A stretch of DNA of 64,000 nucleotides from assembly GCA_934129785.1 (NCBI GenBank), contig CAKOWW010000008.1, forward strand, positions 10,150 through 74,149. Reading direction: 5' to 3'. Positions 32,869 to 42,460 of this stretch are shown here, in pieces. A program made the translations under genes and the position numbers. The notes beneath the pieces are model-generated. The model searched no databases. It was given only the letters and a program-made list of their open reading frames with translations, and was not told the origin of the DNA. The DNA comes from an uncultured Clostridia bacterium (GTDB taxonomy: Bacteria; Bacillota; Clostridia; TANB77; CAG-508). How positions within the stretch are numbered: position 1 is the first letter of the stretch; each line of letters begins with the position of its first letter.

Positions 32869-33243
32869 ATGCAAGATGCTGGAGAAAATCAGGCAAAAGG
32901 CTCTGCTTCTACTGCATGGCAAATAATTTGTAGATTAGTTGCTGCAGCAGTTGTACTTGCTATTACTGCATTTTTTACACCAGGCTTTACAATAAGCAAT
33001 ATTTGGACATTAGCAATATCAGCTATCGTTTTAACTGTAATTGATTATATGGTTATCAAATTCACTGGCTTACATGCTAGTCCATTTGGTAAAGGATTTG
33101 TTGGATTTGCATTAGCTGCTATTATTTTATATGTAACACAATTCTTTGTTACAGGCTATTCTATTTCATGGATGGCTGCAATTATAGGTGCTCTAATTTA
33201 TGGTGTAGTTGATTACTTTATACCTGGAAATCAATCAATGTAG
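32869..33243 (+). CDS. Small four-helix membrane protein (holin-4 / DUF2512-like)
   Basis: 124 residues from the ATG at 32869, which AGGGAGGTTAAAG precedes; the longer open frame upstream has no site. Four hydrophobic helices (about 20-36, 42-60, 72-92, 98-114) separated by short loops; V-D-Y-F-I-P-G near the end. The helix spacing resembles the four-TM phage-holin-like / DUF2512 family found outside prophages. No lysin or phage genes are near. Single gene with a strong terminator. Confidence 0.6.
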   Translation: MQDAGENQAKGSASTAWQIICRLVAAAVVLAITAFFTPGFTISNIWTLAISAIVLTVIDYMVIKFTGLHASPFGKGFVGFALAAIILYVTQFFVTGYSISWMAAIIGALIYGVVDYFIPGNQSM

Positions 33244-33246
33244 TAA

Positions 33247-33290
33247 AAAGCGTACTTAATTAATTTTTTAGCATTAATTAAGCACGCTTT
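33247..33290. terminator. Bidirectional terminator
   Basis: AAAGCGTACTTAATTAAT (from 33247) pairs with ATTAATTAAGCACGCTTT (to 33290), with a single mismatch, flanked by A- and T-runs. Serves two convergent genes. Confidence 0.88.
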
Positions 33291-33294
33291 ATTT

Positions 33295-33960
33295 TTATCT
33301 TTTTTCTACTATCTCATTTCTGTTTTTGTATATGCTGTTTTTTGGAACAACTCCTCTTACTGATGACAATGGATATATATTTGTGTTACTTCCAATTACT
33401 GTTCCTGGATTTAAAACACTTCCACAACCTACTTCTACATTATCTCCAAGCATTGCTCCAAATTTTTTTAATCCTGTTTCAATAGTTTCTTTTCCATTTT
33501 TCACAATTACTAACTTTTTGTCTGATTTCACATTTGATGTTATTGAGCCAGCTCCCATATGTGATTTGTATCCTAGTATTGAGTCTCCAACATAATTGTA
33601 ATGTGGCACTTGAACTTTATTAAATAATATTACATTTTTTAGTTCTGTTGAATTTCCTACAACTGCACCTTCTCCTACAATTGCTTTTCCACGGATAAAC
33701 GCACAATGTCTTATTTCTGCATTTTCTCCTATTATTGCAGGGCCATTTATATATGCTGTTGGCGCAATTTTTGCACTTTTAGCAATCCAAATATTTTCGC
33801 CTTTTTTTTCATATTTTTTCTTGTCTAGTTTTTCACCAATTTTCAAAATAAATTCTTCTATTTTTGGTAATGCTTCCCAAGGGTATGTAACACTTTCTAA
33901 TAATTCTTTTGCAATTGTTTCTTCTAAATTATATAAATTTTTTATTTTGCATTCTTCCAT
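33295..33960 (-). CDS. Left-handed beta-helix acyltransferase-like protein (GlmU C-domain type)
   Basis: 221 residues. Hexapeptide repeats (I-A-K-S-A-K-I-A-P-T-A-Y-I, I-I-G-E-N-A-E-I, A-I-V-G-E-G-A-V-V-G) run from about 55 to 200, with H-Y-N-Y-V-G-D-S-I-L-G (about 120) as in the acetyl-CoA site of GlmU. It has no nucleotidyltransferase half. It lies downstream of a UDP-sugar pyrophosphorylase of the eukaryotic type, so the pair could do the two GlmU steps with separate proteins. Whether it acetylates GlcN-1-P is inference. Confidence 0.75.
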   Translation of the reverse strand: MEECKIKNLYNLEETIAKELLESVTYPWEALPKIEEFILKIGEKLDKKKYEKKGENIWIAKSAKIAPTAYINGPAIIGENAEIRHCAFIRGKAIVGEGAVVGNSTELKNVILFNKVQVPHYNYVGDSILGYKSHMGAGSITSNVKSDKKLVIVKNGKETIETGLKKFGAMLGDNVEVGCGSVLNPGTVIGSNTNIYPLSSVRGVVPKNSIYKNRNEIVEKR

Positions 33961-34023
33961 TTTACTACTTTACCTTATTTTTATATTTAGGTTTTTATTG
34001 GATTTACCCATAAACCAGCTTTA

Positions 34024-35277
34024 CTAGTTTCTTTTTTGTCTTTCCCAATATTTTTCATATAATTCTTTTGCTGTTTTAGGACTATCAACACCTTCTCTAT
34101 TTTTTACTGGTGCAAAATCGTCCTCTCTTTTTCCTCTTAATATTGCTATATCATCAAAAAATTCAAATGCATCAAATATAAAAGATTCAAATTTATATGA
34201 ATTTGGTCCTTCTGGTATTATTTCTTTTCCATTTTCATCTATATATGAATTTTTCTTAAATGCACTATGGTACATTAAAGGTTCTTGACTTATTTTTTCA
34301 ATTGCCTCTATTGAATATAGATTGCACATTATATGTGATTCTCCATATTTTAGTTCTCCATTGTCATCTATTTCTTCTGCCATTTTTTCTGGTAATTCAG
34401 TATATTCTATAACTTTTGGATGTCCGTTCATTTTGCAAAATACTCCAACTCTTTCGTGTGGGTTTGCTTTTACTACTGACTTAGAAGCTATTTGCACATT
34501 TTTATAAATTGCCATTCCAAGTAATGTTTCATCAGCCATTTTTAAAAGTGCATTATCCACACTTCCTATAAATACCCATTTTATGCCTCTTTCCTTCATG
34601 TCTGCTAATGCCCCACTTGCTCTTAATGAAGAATATGTTCCACCATTTCCGTCTGATGCCTCTTTTATTTTTAATTCTTTGCTTATTAAAAATTTTCCTT
34701 CTGTATCAACCAAAGGTAACTCACTTTGTGTAAATATTGTTACATAATTTTTATTATATCCAAAGTAATTATTTTTTTCTAAAAATTCTGTTGTTTGTGC
34801 ATTATTTTCTTTACTTGTCATTATGTACCATGGAATTGTTACTCCATATTTATTATTTGCTTCTTTTAGATTTTCTATTAATATTTCAAATAGATATTTT
34901 CCTTTACCATATACATCTAATTTAAATGTTCCTTTTGGACCTGTGTGGCCAAGTCTTGTTCCTTGCCCACCTGCCATTGTTACTACTGCATATTGTCCCT
35001 TTTTTAATATTTCTTCTCCTAATTTATTAAATTCTGATGTTTGTTCATCTGTTAATTTGGCCTTATCCAAGTAAGGAATAGCTTCTATTTTATTTTCTTT
35101 TATTTCTATTTCTTTTTTTGTATTTTCATATAATTCCATCATTTGATGAAAATCAATGTGATTTATTTGTTCTACTAATGCTTGTTTCTTTTCTTCATCT
35201 AATTTTTCTAATAGTCTTACAATATGTTCTTGACCATATTGTTTTAATGTTTCTATAGTTTCATTAATTTTATCCAT
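34024..35277 (-). CDS. UDPGP-family UDP-sugar pyrophosphorylase (UAP1-like)
   Basis: 417 residues. The nucleotide loop is M-A-G-G-Q-G-T-R-L-G-H-T-G-P-K-G-T-F (about 101-118), typical of the eukaryote-like UDP-GlcNAc/UDP-glucose pyrophosphorylases, unlike bacterial GlmU or GalU. Also visible: G-N-G-G-T-Y-S-S-L (substrate loop) and V-D-N-A-L-L. Helical N-terminal 95 residues. AGGGATG precedes the ATG. Forms a unit with the beta-helix acyltransferase 63 bases on. Confidence 0.88.
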   Translation of the reverse strand: MDKINETIETLKQYGQEHIVRLLEKLDEEKKQALVEQINHIDFHQMMELYENTKKEIEIKENKIEAIPYLDKAKLTDEQTSEFNKLGEEILKKGQYAVVTMAGGQGTRLGHTGPKGTFKLDVYGKGKYLFEILIENLKEANNKYGVTIPWYIMTSKENNAQTTEFLEKNNYFGYNKNYVTIFTQSELPLVDTEGKFLISKELKIKEASDGNGGTYSSLRASGALADMKERGIKWVFIGSVDNALLKMADETLLGMAIYKNVQIASKSVVKANPHERVGVFCKMNGHPKVIEYTELPEKMAEEIDDNGELKYGESHIMCNLYSIEAIEKISQEPLMYHSAFKKNSYIDENGKEIIPEGPNSYKFESFIFDAFEFFDDIAILRGKREDDFAPVKNREGVDSPKTAKELYEKYWERQKRN

Positions 35278-35369
35278 TTTTCCATCCCTTCAATCTTTTA
35301 TAACATTATTATATATTATGCTACAATTTTCGATATTGTCATTTTATCATATACCTTTTTGTTTATCAA

Positions 35370-35397
35370 GTATATTTTCTTATACTTGTCATATTTT
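35370..35397 (+). promoter_or_regulatory. Possible sigma-E promoter of spoIVA
   Basis: GTATATT (35370) and CATATTTT (35390-35397) with 13 bases between resemble the sigma-E pattern. spoIVA is a known sigma-E target in Bacillus and Clostridia. It is 76 bases before the start codon. Confidence 0.4.
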
Positions 35398-35473
35398 TAA
35401 AAATTCTCCAATATATATTAACTAAAGTAATTCGTACAAACATTTTGATTTTGATTATTAAGGAGGTATATAG

Positions 35474-36952
35474 ATGGAAAATACAAGATTGTATCAAGAC
35501 ATCGCAAAAAGAACAGATGGTGATATTTATATAGGAGTTGTTGGCCCTGTTAGAACTGGAAAATCCACATTTATAAAGAAATTTATGGATTTACTGGTAA
35601 TTCCTAATATTGATAATGAATACAAAAAAGAAAGAGCAAAAGATGAACTGCCACAAAGTGCCGGTGGCAAGACAATTATGACTACTGAGCCAAAATTTGT
35701 TCCAAATGAGGCTATTGAAATTACTTTAGATAATAACCTAAAATTTAAAACTAGGTTAGTGGATTGTGTTGGTTACTTAGTAGATAATGCTATTGGCTAT
35801 TTAGAAGATGACATGCCAAGAATGGTAAAAACTCCTTGGTCAAACGAAGAAATACCTTTTGAAATAGCTGCTGAAATAGGAACTAAAAAAGTTATTGAAG
35901 AACATTCTACAATTGGAATTTTAGTTACTACAGATGGTTCTATTACAGACATCCCACGAGATGATTATATAAAAGCTGAAGAAAGAGTTGTTTCAGAATT
36001 AAAAGCCTTAAATAAACCTTTTGTTATAATTTTAAATTCAGCTGAGCCTACTTCTAGCTACACAACAGAGCTTGCTAAAACATTAAGTGATAAATATAAG
36101 ACAGCAGTTATTCCTACTAATTGTGAATACTTAAATTTAGAAGATATAAACAATATGTTCTCTAAAGTTCTATATGAATTTCCTGTTGACCAAATTAGAA
36201 TTAAATTTCCTAGATGGATAGATGGCTTAAGCTTTTCACATCCTTTAAAAGCTGAATTATACAATGAAATTAAAAATGCTTTTTCTGATGTTAAAGTTCT
36301 AAAAGATGTCAAAACCTGTGTTTCTACAATAAGTCAAACTGAAATTATTCAAAGCACCAATGTAACAGATATTAAGCTTGGAACAGGCAAAGTTAATGTT
36401 GAAATAACATTAAAAGATGAACTATTTTATAATGTTTTAACTGAGATTACTGGTGTTACTGTTTCAAATGAAGGTGATCTATTTAGTATAATTTCTACTT
36501 TATCTGCTACTAAGAAAAAATATGATAAAATTGCATATGCCTTAGATGAAGTTAATCGTAAAGGTTATGGAATTGTTACACCTTCAATTGATGAACTTGT
36601 TTTAGAAGAACCTGAAATGGTTAAACAAGGTTCTCGATTTGGTGTAAAATTAAAGGCAACTGCACCATCTTTGCACCTTATTAGAACAAATGTAACTACT
36701 GAAGTTTCACCTATTGTAGGTTCTGAAAAACAATCTGAAGAACTTGTAAATTATTTATTATCTGAATTTGAAAATGACCCTAAGAAAATTTGGGAATCTA
36801 ATATTTTTGGAAAGAGCTTACATGAGCTTGTAAATGAAGGTTTACAAACTAAACTTGCTAAAATGCCTGAAGATGCTCAAGTTAAATTACAAGAAACTTT
36901 AGAAAGAATTGTAAATGAAGGCAGTGGCGGATTAATTTGTATCATATTATAA
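35474..36952 (+). CDS. spoIVA: Stage IV sporulation protein A
   Basis: 492 residues, full length. Cytoskeletal ATPase that polymerises around the forespore and anchors the coat. N-terminal P-loop V-G-P-V-R-T-G-K-S-T (about 24-33) and switch D-C-V-G-Y (about 96-100) as in the TRAFAC-like SpoIVA ATPase. A middle domain and a C-terminal domain ending G-S-G-G-L-I-C-I-I-L, the conserved tail used for SpoVM-linked anchoring. AAGGAGG precedes the ATG. Monocistronic with terminator. Confidence 0.98.
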   Translation: MENTRLYQDIAKRTDGDIYIGVVGPVRTGKSTFIKKFMDLLVIPNIDNEYKKERAKDELPQSAGGKTIMTTEPKFVPNEAIEITLDNNLKFKTRLVDCVGYLVDNAIGYLEDDMPRMVKTPWSNEEIPFEIAAEIGTKKVIEEHSTIGILVTTDGSITDIPRDDYIKAEERVVSELKALNKPFVIILNSAEPTSSYTTELAKTLSDKYKTAVIPTNCEYLNLEDINNMFSKVLYEFPVDQIRIKFPRWIDGLSFSHPLKAELYNEIKNAFSDVKVLKDVKTCVSTISQTEIIQSTNVTDIKLGTGKVNVEITLKDELFYNVLTEITGVTVSNEGDLFSIISTLSATKKKYDKIAYALDEVNRKGYGIVTPSIDELVLEEPEMVKQGSRFGVKLKATAPSLHLIRTNVTTEVSPIVGSEKQSEELVNYLLSEFENDPKKIWESNIFGKSLHELVNEGLQTKLAKMPEDAQVKLQETLERIVNEGSGGLICIIL

Positions 36953-36960
36953 AAAGTTGT

Positions 36961-36998
36961 AAAAGAGACTAAATATCATGAAATTTAGTCTCTTTTAA
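36961..36998 (+). terminator. Terminator after spoIVA
   Basis: AAAAGAGACTAAAT (36961-36974) and ATTTAGTCTCTTTT (36983-36996). 14-bp perfect stem, A/T runs on both sides; also serves the convergent gene at 37007. Confidence 0.9.
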
Positions 36999-37006
36999 TC
37001 ATATTT

Positions 37007-38128
37007 TTATTTATCTTGCATATTTAACTGTGGATAAGAAAATGTTTTTCCATTTGGCGTAAAATTTCCACTTGGTACATGGTCTTTGTTAATTGTATTA
37101 CTTCCTTTTAAGAAATATTTATATTTTGACCTTTGACTTGCTTTGCCACCACCTTCAACAACTGGATCATCCCATGTTGTATCAATTGCATACCAAACAC
37201 CATTTAAACTAACATAGTTCCATGCATGATTTTCTGTTTCTCCCTTTGAATTTGTTCCTTTTCCGATTACTAGAACACAAGGAATCCCCATATTATCCAT
37301 AATATACTTAAAACTTCTTGCATAACCTTCGCATACAGCCACATGGTTTACAAGTGCTCCATATACATTATATATGTGTGGTTTTGATATAGTTGTATCA
37401 TATTCTATATTTTCTGTTAAATAATCATGTACTAATTTTATATCATTATATGTATTCCCCGTTTTTTTGCTTACTAGCTGATTTTTAACTGATTCCATTT
37501 GATTAATTGCACTTTCAACTTCTTGTTTTGATGAAAATTCATCTATTAAATAATTACTTTTATTTCCACTATCTATATATACATAATATGTAGTTTTTCC
37601 TAGTTTTGTAGTTGTGTTAATATTTAAATACATTTTGTTTGGACTTAAGTAAAAAACATCTGGATTATCATATGTATATGCTTCAATTGCAGATTGATAA
37701 TATTCTCCAAGTTTATCTTGTCCATTTTCTGTACTTAATAATTTGGAAAAACTATCCCCTAATTCTACTTTATATGTTCCTGACTTCATATTTTCCTTGT
37801 TACTTTCAAATGCTTTATATATTATTTTTGCTTCATCTTCTAATTGGTTGTAAAAGTACTTATCAACATTTACATTGCTATAATCCACATTTTGAGTTAC
37901 ATTTGGATTATCTTTTATATCTTCTAGCGCACTTGTTTTTATGTTTGGTGTTTCTATTTCTTGAGTTGTATTAGCATTTTCTGATACAGTTGTTTTAAAA
38001 TTTTCTGGTTCTGTTGTTACTTGCATTGCTTTTATTTCTTCCCACATTATCATTCCAAATATGCCAAACGCCACTAATATTAAGATAATTATTATACTCA
38101 TTATTATTGTTCCTATTTTATCTTTCAT
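37007..38128 (-). CDS. Transglutaminase-like domain protein, membrane-anchored
   Basis: 373 residues. N-terminal membrane helix (about 6-28), an unstructured linker, then an extracellular domain. The C-terminal third is a transglutaminase-like fold: V-A-V-C-E-G-Y-A-R-S-F (catalytic Cys), T-E-N-H-A-W-N-Y-V (His) and W-Y-A-I-D-T-T-W-D-D (Asp), in the right order. Such proteins act as cysteine proteases or cross-linkers on the cell surface; the real substrate is unknown. No neighbouring gene on the same strand. Confidence 0.85.
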   Translation of the reverse strand: MKDKIGTIIMSIIIILILVAFGIFGMIMWEEIKAMQVTTEPENFKTTVSENANTTQEIETPNIKTSALEDIKDNPNVTQNVDYSNVNVDKYFYNQLEDEAKIIYKAFESNKENMKSGTYKVELGDSFSKLLSTENGQDKLGEYYQSAIEAYTYDNPDVFYLSPNKMYLNINTTTKLGKTTYYVYIDSGNKSNYLIDEFSSKQEVESAINQMESVKNQLVSKKTGNTYNDIKLVHDYLTENIEYDTTISKPHIYNVYGALVNHVAVCEGYARSFKYIMDNMGIPCVLVIGKGTNSKGETENHAWNYVSLNGVWYAIDTTWDDPVVEGGGKASQRSKYKYFLKGSNTINKDHVPSGNFTPNGKTFSYPQLNMQDK

Positions 38129-38185
38129 ACAAAAACTCCTTAATCAAAGCTATTTTTATTATAACATTTTTTTATTTTTTTAACT

Positions 38186-38215
38186 AGTATATTTTAAATT
38201 TTTTTAGTCATAATA
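38186..38215 (+). promoter_or_regulatory. Possible sigma-G promoter of ger operon
   Basis: AGTATA (38186-38191), 17 bases, CATAATA (38209-38215), close to the forespore sigma-G consensus; the start codon is 17 bases further on, so the leader would be very short. Confidence 0.35.
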
Positions 38216-38231
38216 ATATAAAAGGAGAATT

Positions 38232-39926
38232 ATGGATTTAATAACTTTATTTAAAAATACATTTAAATATAATAAAAAAAATGAATATTCTTTTAGACTG
38301 TCAGATAACTACACAAATAGTAGCAATGTTAAAAAATCGCCACAAAAAATAGACTCTGTTTTTCCTAGTCTTGAAGTAAATTTAGAATATATGAAAACAA
38401 AATACAATCTTCTAATAAATAGTGATGTAATCTTAAGGCAATTTACAATAAATGCTCGTGGCAAGCAATACAACTCATTTATTGTATATATAGATGGAAT
38501 GGTAGATTCAGAAATTATGGACAACTTTATTTTAAAACCATTAATGTTAAGAAATCAAAATAATTTATATGATGGTTCACAAACTAAAATTATTTCTGAA
38601 GCTGTAACAAACAACATTACAGTAAGAAAGGTAAAAAAATTTGATTTGCCTAACTATTTAATGGGCTGTTTACTTCCCCAAAATGCTGTAAAAGAAGTTA
38701 CTGATTTTAGTGATGTAACAAATGGAATTAATGCGGGAAACTGTGTACTTTTTGTTGATACTCTAAATGTAGCCTTTGACATTGAAGTAAAAGGCTTTAA
38801 GCAAAGAAGTATTGATACTCCAAACAATGAAATTGTAATAAAAGGTCCACATGAAGCCTTTGTTGAAAATATAAGAACAAATACTTCGCTAATTAGAAGA
38901 ATTGCAAATAATGAAGATTTAATTATTGAAAATATTGAAGTCGGAAAAATAACAAAAACAAAATGTGCTCTTTGTTACATGCAAAATATTACAAATGCTG
39001 ATTTGATTGCTGAAGTAAAATATCGATTAAATAATTTGGAAATTGACTCTTTGTTATCTGCTGGCGAACTAGAACAGTTAATATCAGATTCTAATATTTT
39101 AGGTATTCCTGAAATTTTATCAACAGAAAGACCAGATAAAGCAACTAAATATTTACTTCGTGGCAGAGTTATTGTAATTGTAAATGGCACGCCTTATGCT
39201 CTTATTATGCCTGCTGTTTTAGTAGATTTTCTTACATCTCCTGAAGACACTAATTTGAAAGTTAATTTTGCAAACTTTTTAAGAAGACTTAGATTTTTAG
39301 CCGCTTTAATTACTTTACTACTTCCTGGTATTTATATGGCTATAACAAACTTTCATCAGGAAATTCTTCCAACAAGTTTGCTTTACTCTATCTTAGCATC
39401 TAGAGAAAATGTACCTTTTCCTGTTATTGTTGAAATTTTGTTAATGGAAATATCTTTTGAACTAATACGTGAAGCTGGCTTACGCGTTCCCTCTCCTATT
39501 GGTCCTACAATTGGAATTGTTGGCGCATTAGTTTTAGGACAAGCCGCCGTTAGTGCCGGAATTGTTAGCCCTATTTTAATTATTATTGTTGCAATTACAG
39601 GTATTGCATCTTTTGCAATTCCAGACTTTTCATTTGGTTTTCACTTAAGATATTTTAGGTTTGCTTTTATTTTATTTGGATTTATGGCTGGATTTTTAGG
39701 AATTAGTTTGGGATTGTTTATATATATTTCACTTCTTTGTAGCATTAAATCATTTGGAGTTTCATTTATGTCTCCATTTGCACCTGCTAGCAACTCAAAA
39801 GGAAATGGATATTTACTAGAACCTATTTGGAAAAGAGAATTTAGGGCACCATATATGGCACCAAAAAGTCCAAAAGATCAAGAAAAAATTTCTATGAAAT
39901 GGAAATATAATAATAAAACAAATTAA
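38232..39926 (+). CDS. gerA: GerA-type spore germination receptor, A subunit
   Basis: 564 residues. N-terminal soluble half with the family pattern (L-I-N-S-D-V-I-L-R-Q-F, G-A-L-like G-P-H-E-A-F-V-E-N-I-R-T-N-T-S-L-I-R-R). The C-terminal half has five hydrophobic helices with P-I-G-P-T-I-G-I-V-G-A-L-V-L-G-Q-A-A-V. Part of the inner-membrane nutrient receptor that starts germination. AAGGAG precedes the ATG. First gene of gerA-gerB-gerC. Confidence 0.95.
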   Translation: MDLITLFKNTFKYNKKNEYSFRLSDNYTNSSNVKKSPQKIDSVFPSLEVNLEYMKTKYNLLINSDVILRQFTINARGKQYNSFIVYIDGMVDSEIMDNFILKPLMLRNQNNLYDGSQTKIISEAVTNNITVRKVKKFDLPNYLMGCLLPQNAVKEVTDFSDVTNGINAGNCVLFVDTLNVAFDIEVKGFKQRSIDTPNNEIVIKGPHEAFVENIRTNTSLIRRIANNEDLIIENIEVGKITKTKCALCYMQNITNADLIAEVKYRLNNLEIDSLLSAGELEQLISDSNILGIPEILSTERPDKATKYLLRGRVIVIVNGTPYALIMPAVLVDFLTSPEDTNLKVNFANFLRRLRFLAALITLLLPGIYMAITNFHQEILPTSLLYSILASRENVPFPVIVEILLMEISFELIREAGLRVPSPIGPTIGIVGALVLGQAAVSAGIVSPILIIIVAITGIASFAIPDFSFGFHLRYFRFAFILFGFMAGFLGISLGLFIYISLLCSIKSFGVSFMSPFAPASNSKGNGYLLEPIWKREFRAPYMAPKSPKDQEKISMKWKYNNKTN

Positions 39927-39943
39927 CTGAAAGGAGAATTTTT

Positions 39944-41041
39944 ATGCTAAAATCAAAAATTGGAACAGTTGAAGCAATTATGCTTGTTTTAACAATTATT
40001 ATTGTTCATACTATTCTTTCATTGCCAAGAGATATTGTTTCAGCTCAAAAATCTGCTAGTTTATTAAACTTGTTTTATGTAAGCATTATTAGCATTATTA
40101 TAACTCTAATTGTTTATAAACTATTTAAAAATTTTCCTGGACTTGATATTTTAGATATATCTGAAATTGTTGGAGGAAAAATATTTAGAAACATTGTTGG
40201 TATAATATTTATAACCTATTTTATATTTACTGCCAGTTTACTTTTGCGTAATTTTTGTGATAGTATAAAAGTTATTTATTATCCTATGACAAATATTTTT
40301 TTTATAATTTTGCTTTTTATAATTGCTTTATGTGTTGCCAACAGATTAGATTTTAGTGCAACATTAAAAACAAATTTGCTTATAATACCTTTAGTTTTAG
40401 GAAGTATTTTATTCCTATTCTTTTCAAATATGCAAAATTTTGTACCTCAAAGAATATTTCCTATTTTTGGTGAAGGTATATTTAATACTTTTGTTTTAGG
40501 ATTAACTAACTTAGCCTCTTTTGGTGGAATTGCATTTTTATACTTTTTGCCACCACTTTTAAAAGAGCCTGAAAAATTTAAGAAAATTTCCTTAATTTCA
40601 ACATTAGTTTCTGCTATTTATTTACTTTTGTGTGTTGCTACATTACTTTTCATATTTCCTTTTTTTATGAAAACTAATGAAATTACACCTTTATATAATG
40701 CTACTAGATATATTGAATTTGGAAGATTTTTTCAAAGACTGGATTCCATATTTCTACTTATTTGGATTTTAGTTTTTGCATGTTATTTAAGTATTGTTAG
40801 CAAATTTGCAATGAATATGTTAAAAAAAATACTAAATATAAGTACTAAAAAGCCACTTATCGATATTTTTGCTCTTCTTATTTTAGCACTAGCGTTACTA
40901 CCTAAAAACTTGGCTATATCACAAAACTTCGAATCAAATATCTATCCATATCTGGTAATTAGTATTGTATTTTGTTTAGGATTAGGAATTTTAATTTTTG
41001 CAAATCTTGCCAAAAGAAGGGAGCAAAAAATAAATGGTTAA
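39944..41041 (+). CDS. gerB: GerA-type receptor, B subunit (permease-like)
   Basis: 365 residues with about ten membrane helices, APC-superfamily-like. N-terminal I-G-T-V-E-A-I-M-L-V-L-T and a conserved P-R-D-I-V early. This subunit binds the germinant in characterised receptors. AAAGGAG precedes the ATG, 17 bases after gerA. The last 8 bases overlap gerC, so translation is coupled. Confidence 0.93.
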   Translation: MLKSKIGTVEAIMLVLTIIIVHTILSLPRDIVSAQKSASLLNLFYVSIISIIITLIVYKLFKNFPGLDILDISEIVGGKIFRNIVGIIFITYFIFTASLLLRNFCDSIKVIYYPMTNIFFIILLFIIALCVANRLDFSATLKTNLLIIPLVLGSILFLFFSNMQNFVPQRIFPIFGEGIFNTFVLGLTNLASFGGIAFLYFLPPLLKEPEKFKKISLISTLVSAIYLLLCVATLLFIFPFFMKTNEITPLYNATRYIEFGRFFQRLDSIFLLIWILVFACYLSIVSKFAMNMLKKILNISTKKPLIDIFALLILALALLPKNLAISQNFESNIYPYLVISIVFCLGLGILIFANLAKRREQKING

Positions 41042-42257
41042 ATTATTAAAAACTCTATTTGTATTAGTTATTATTGTTATATTTGTACAAGCTTTTTCTA
41101 ACTCTTATAATGCTCTTAGTATAGAAAACTTAGCATATGTTCTTGCTATTGGAATTGATACTTCATCTGATAATAAATTAAAAGTAAGTTTTCAATTTTC
41201 CACCGCTTCTCTTGCTTCTGAATCCGGCTCATCTGAAAAAGCTTCAACTTTTATAAATACTGTTACAGCTTCTTCCTTAAGTAATGCAATAAACTTAGTT
41301 AATGGATATTTAGGAAAACAAATAAATCTTTCACATTGCAAAGTTATAATTTTTTCTGAAAAATTTGCATTACAAGGCATTTCAGATGAAATATATACTT
41401 TAATAAATGATACACAAATAAGGCCATCTGCTAATATTGTAATTAGTAAATGTGATGCAAACTACTATATTGAACAAACAAAACCTGAATTAGAAAATCT
41501 CATTTCCAAATATTACGAAGTATTTACAAGCTCTAGCAAATACACTGGATATGTGCCTGACACAACAATTGGAAAATTCTTTGACAGTTTAATTTGTACT
41601 AATTGCGAACCTTACGCAATTTTAGGTGGTGTAAATAAGGGAAAAACTAATGATGAGAAAATTGTGGGTTTTCAAAAAGATTACGAAATTAAAGCCAATC
41701 AATCTTCTATATCTGGTGAAAATGGTGCAGAAAATATAGGTGTAGCTGTTTTTAAGGAGGATAAATTAGTTGGAGAATTAAATGCTTTAGAAACAATATG
41801 TCTTTTAAATGTTACAAACAATTTAGAACGATTTCTAATCTCTGTTCCAGACCCCGAAAACAATAATCATTATATAGATATTTATCTTACTCCACTTTCA
41901 AATGCAGATATAAAAGTTAATACTAACTCTGGCTCTCCATATATAAAAGTTAAATGCAGATTTTATGGTAGAATTTATTCTATGTCAAAAAACTCTAAAT
42001 ATCTTTCACCTGAGTCATTAGATGCTATTTCAAATTCTTGCAATAGTTATTTAAAAGCTATATTTACAGACTACTTATATAAAACCTCAAAAGACCTGCA
42101 ATCTGACATTTCTGGGTTTGGTAAATATTCTTTAAAAAATTTCTTTACAACTAAAGAGTTATCTAATTACAATTGGAAAAATAGTTATAAAGATGCCTTT
42201 TTTGATGTAAAAATTGATACATCTATAAAATCTGGCATGCTTATTACTCAAACTTAA
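41034..42257 (+). CDS. gerC: GerA-type receptor, C subunit, without lipobox cysteine
   Basis: 407 residues of the Ger(x)C family: the extracytoplasmic N-domain starts I-E-N-L-A-Y-V-L-A-I-G-I-D, and later N-L-S-H-C-K-V-I-I-F-S-E is typical. C subunits are normally lipoproteins with a cysteine just before the I-E-x-L region. Here the N-terminal helix is followed by F-V-Q-A-F-S-N-S-Y-N, with no Cys at all, so it is presumably held by an uncleaved signal anchor. Overlaps gerB by 8 bases. Confidence 0.9.
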   Translation: MVKLLKTLFVLVIIVIFVQAFSNSYNALSIENLAYVLAIGIDTSSDNKLKVSFQFSTASLASESGSSEKASTFINTVTASSLSNAINLVNGYLGKQINLSHCKVIIFSEKFALQGISDEIYTLINDTQIRPSANIVISKCDANYYIEQTKPELENLISKYYEVFTSSSKYTGYVPDTTIGKFFDSLICTNCEPYAILGGVNKGKTNDEKIVGFQKDYEIKANQSSISGENGAENIGVAVFKEDKLVGELNALETICLLNVTNNLERFLISVPDPENNNHYIDIYLTPLSNADIKVNTNSGSPYIKVKCRFYGRIYSMSKNSKYLSPESLDAISNSCNSYLKAIFTDYLYKTSKDLQSDISGFGKYSLKNFFTTKELSNYNWKNSYKDAFFDVKIDTSIKSGMLITQT

Positions 42258-42280
42258 TAATATTTAGAAAGGATTTTCAT

Positions 42281-42460
42281 ATGACCACTATTGCTTATGA
42301 TTTAATATTTTTCTTTACAAGTTTATTTATTTTACTTAAAGTTATTGGTTTTGCAATATATGAAATAAAGGAAATGAATAACAAAGTTTCTGGCATTGTT
42401 ATTATTTCCTTTTCAATACTTGTTGTTATATTTGCAAATATTATGATAATTATTAATTAA
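42281..42460 (+). CDS. 59-residue two-helix membrane protein, candidate Ger D subunit
   Basis: Small gene 23 bases after gerC; AGAAAGGAT precedes the ATG. It has two hydrophobic helices (about 5-25 and 36-57) with the charged loop Y-E-I-K-E-M-N-N-K between. Some GerA operons carry a fourth small two-helix gene (D subunit) that modulates receptor activity; position, size and topology match. Sequence similarity cannot be judged here. Its last 8 bases overlap the end of the convergent rnr gene. Confidence 0.6.
   Translation: MTTIAYDLIFFFTSLFILLKVIGFAIYEIKEMNNKVSGIVIISFSILVVIFANIMIIIN

Noticed and set aside
32869..33243. Prophage holin
   Set aside because: No lysin, tail or integrase genes nearby; the four-helix family is often chromosomal.
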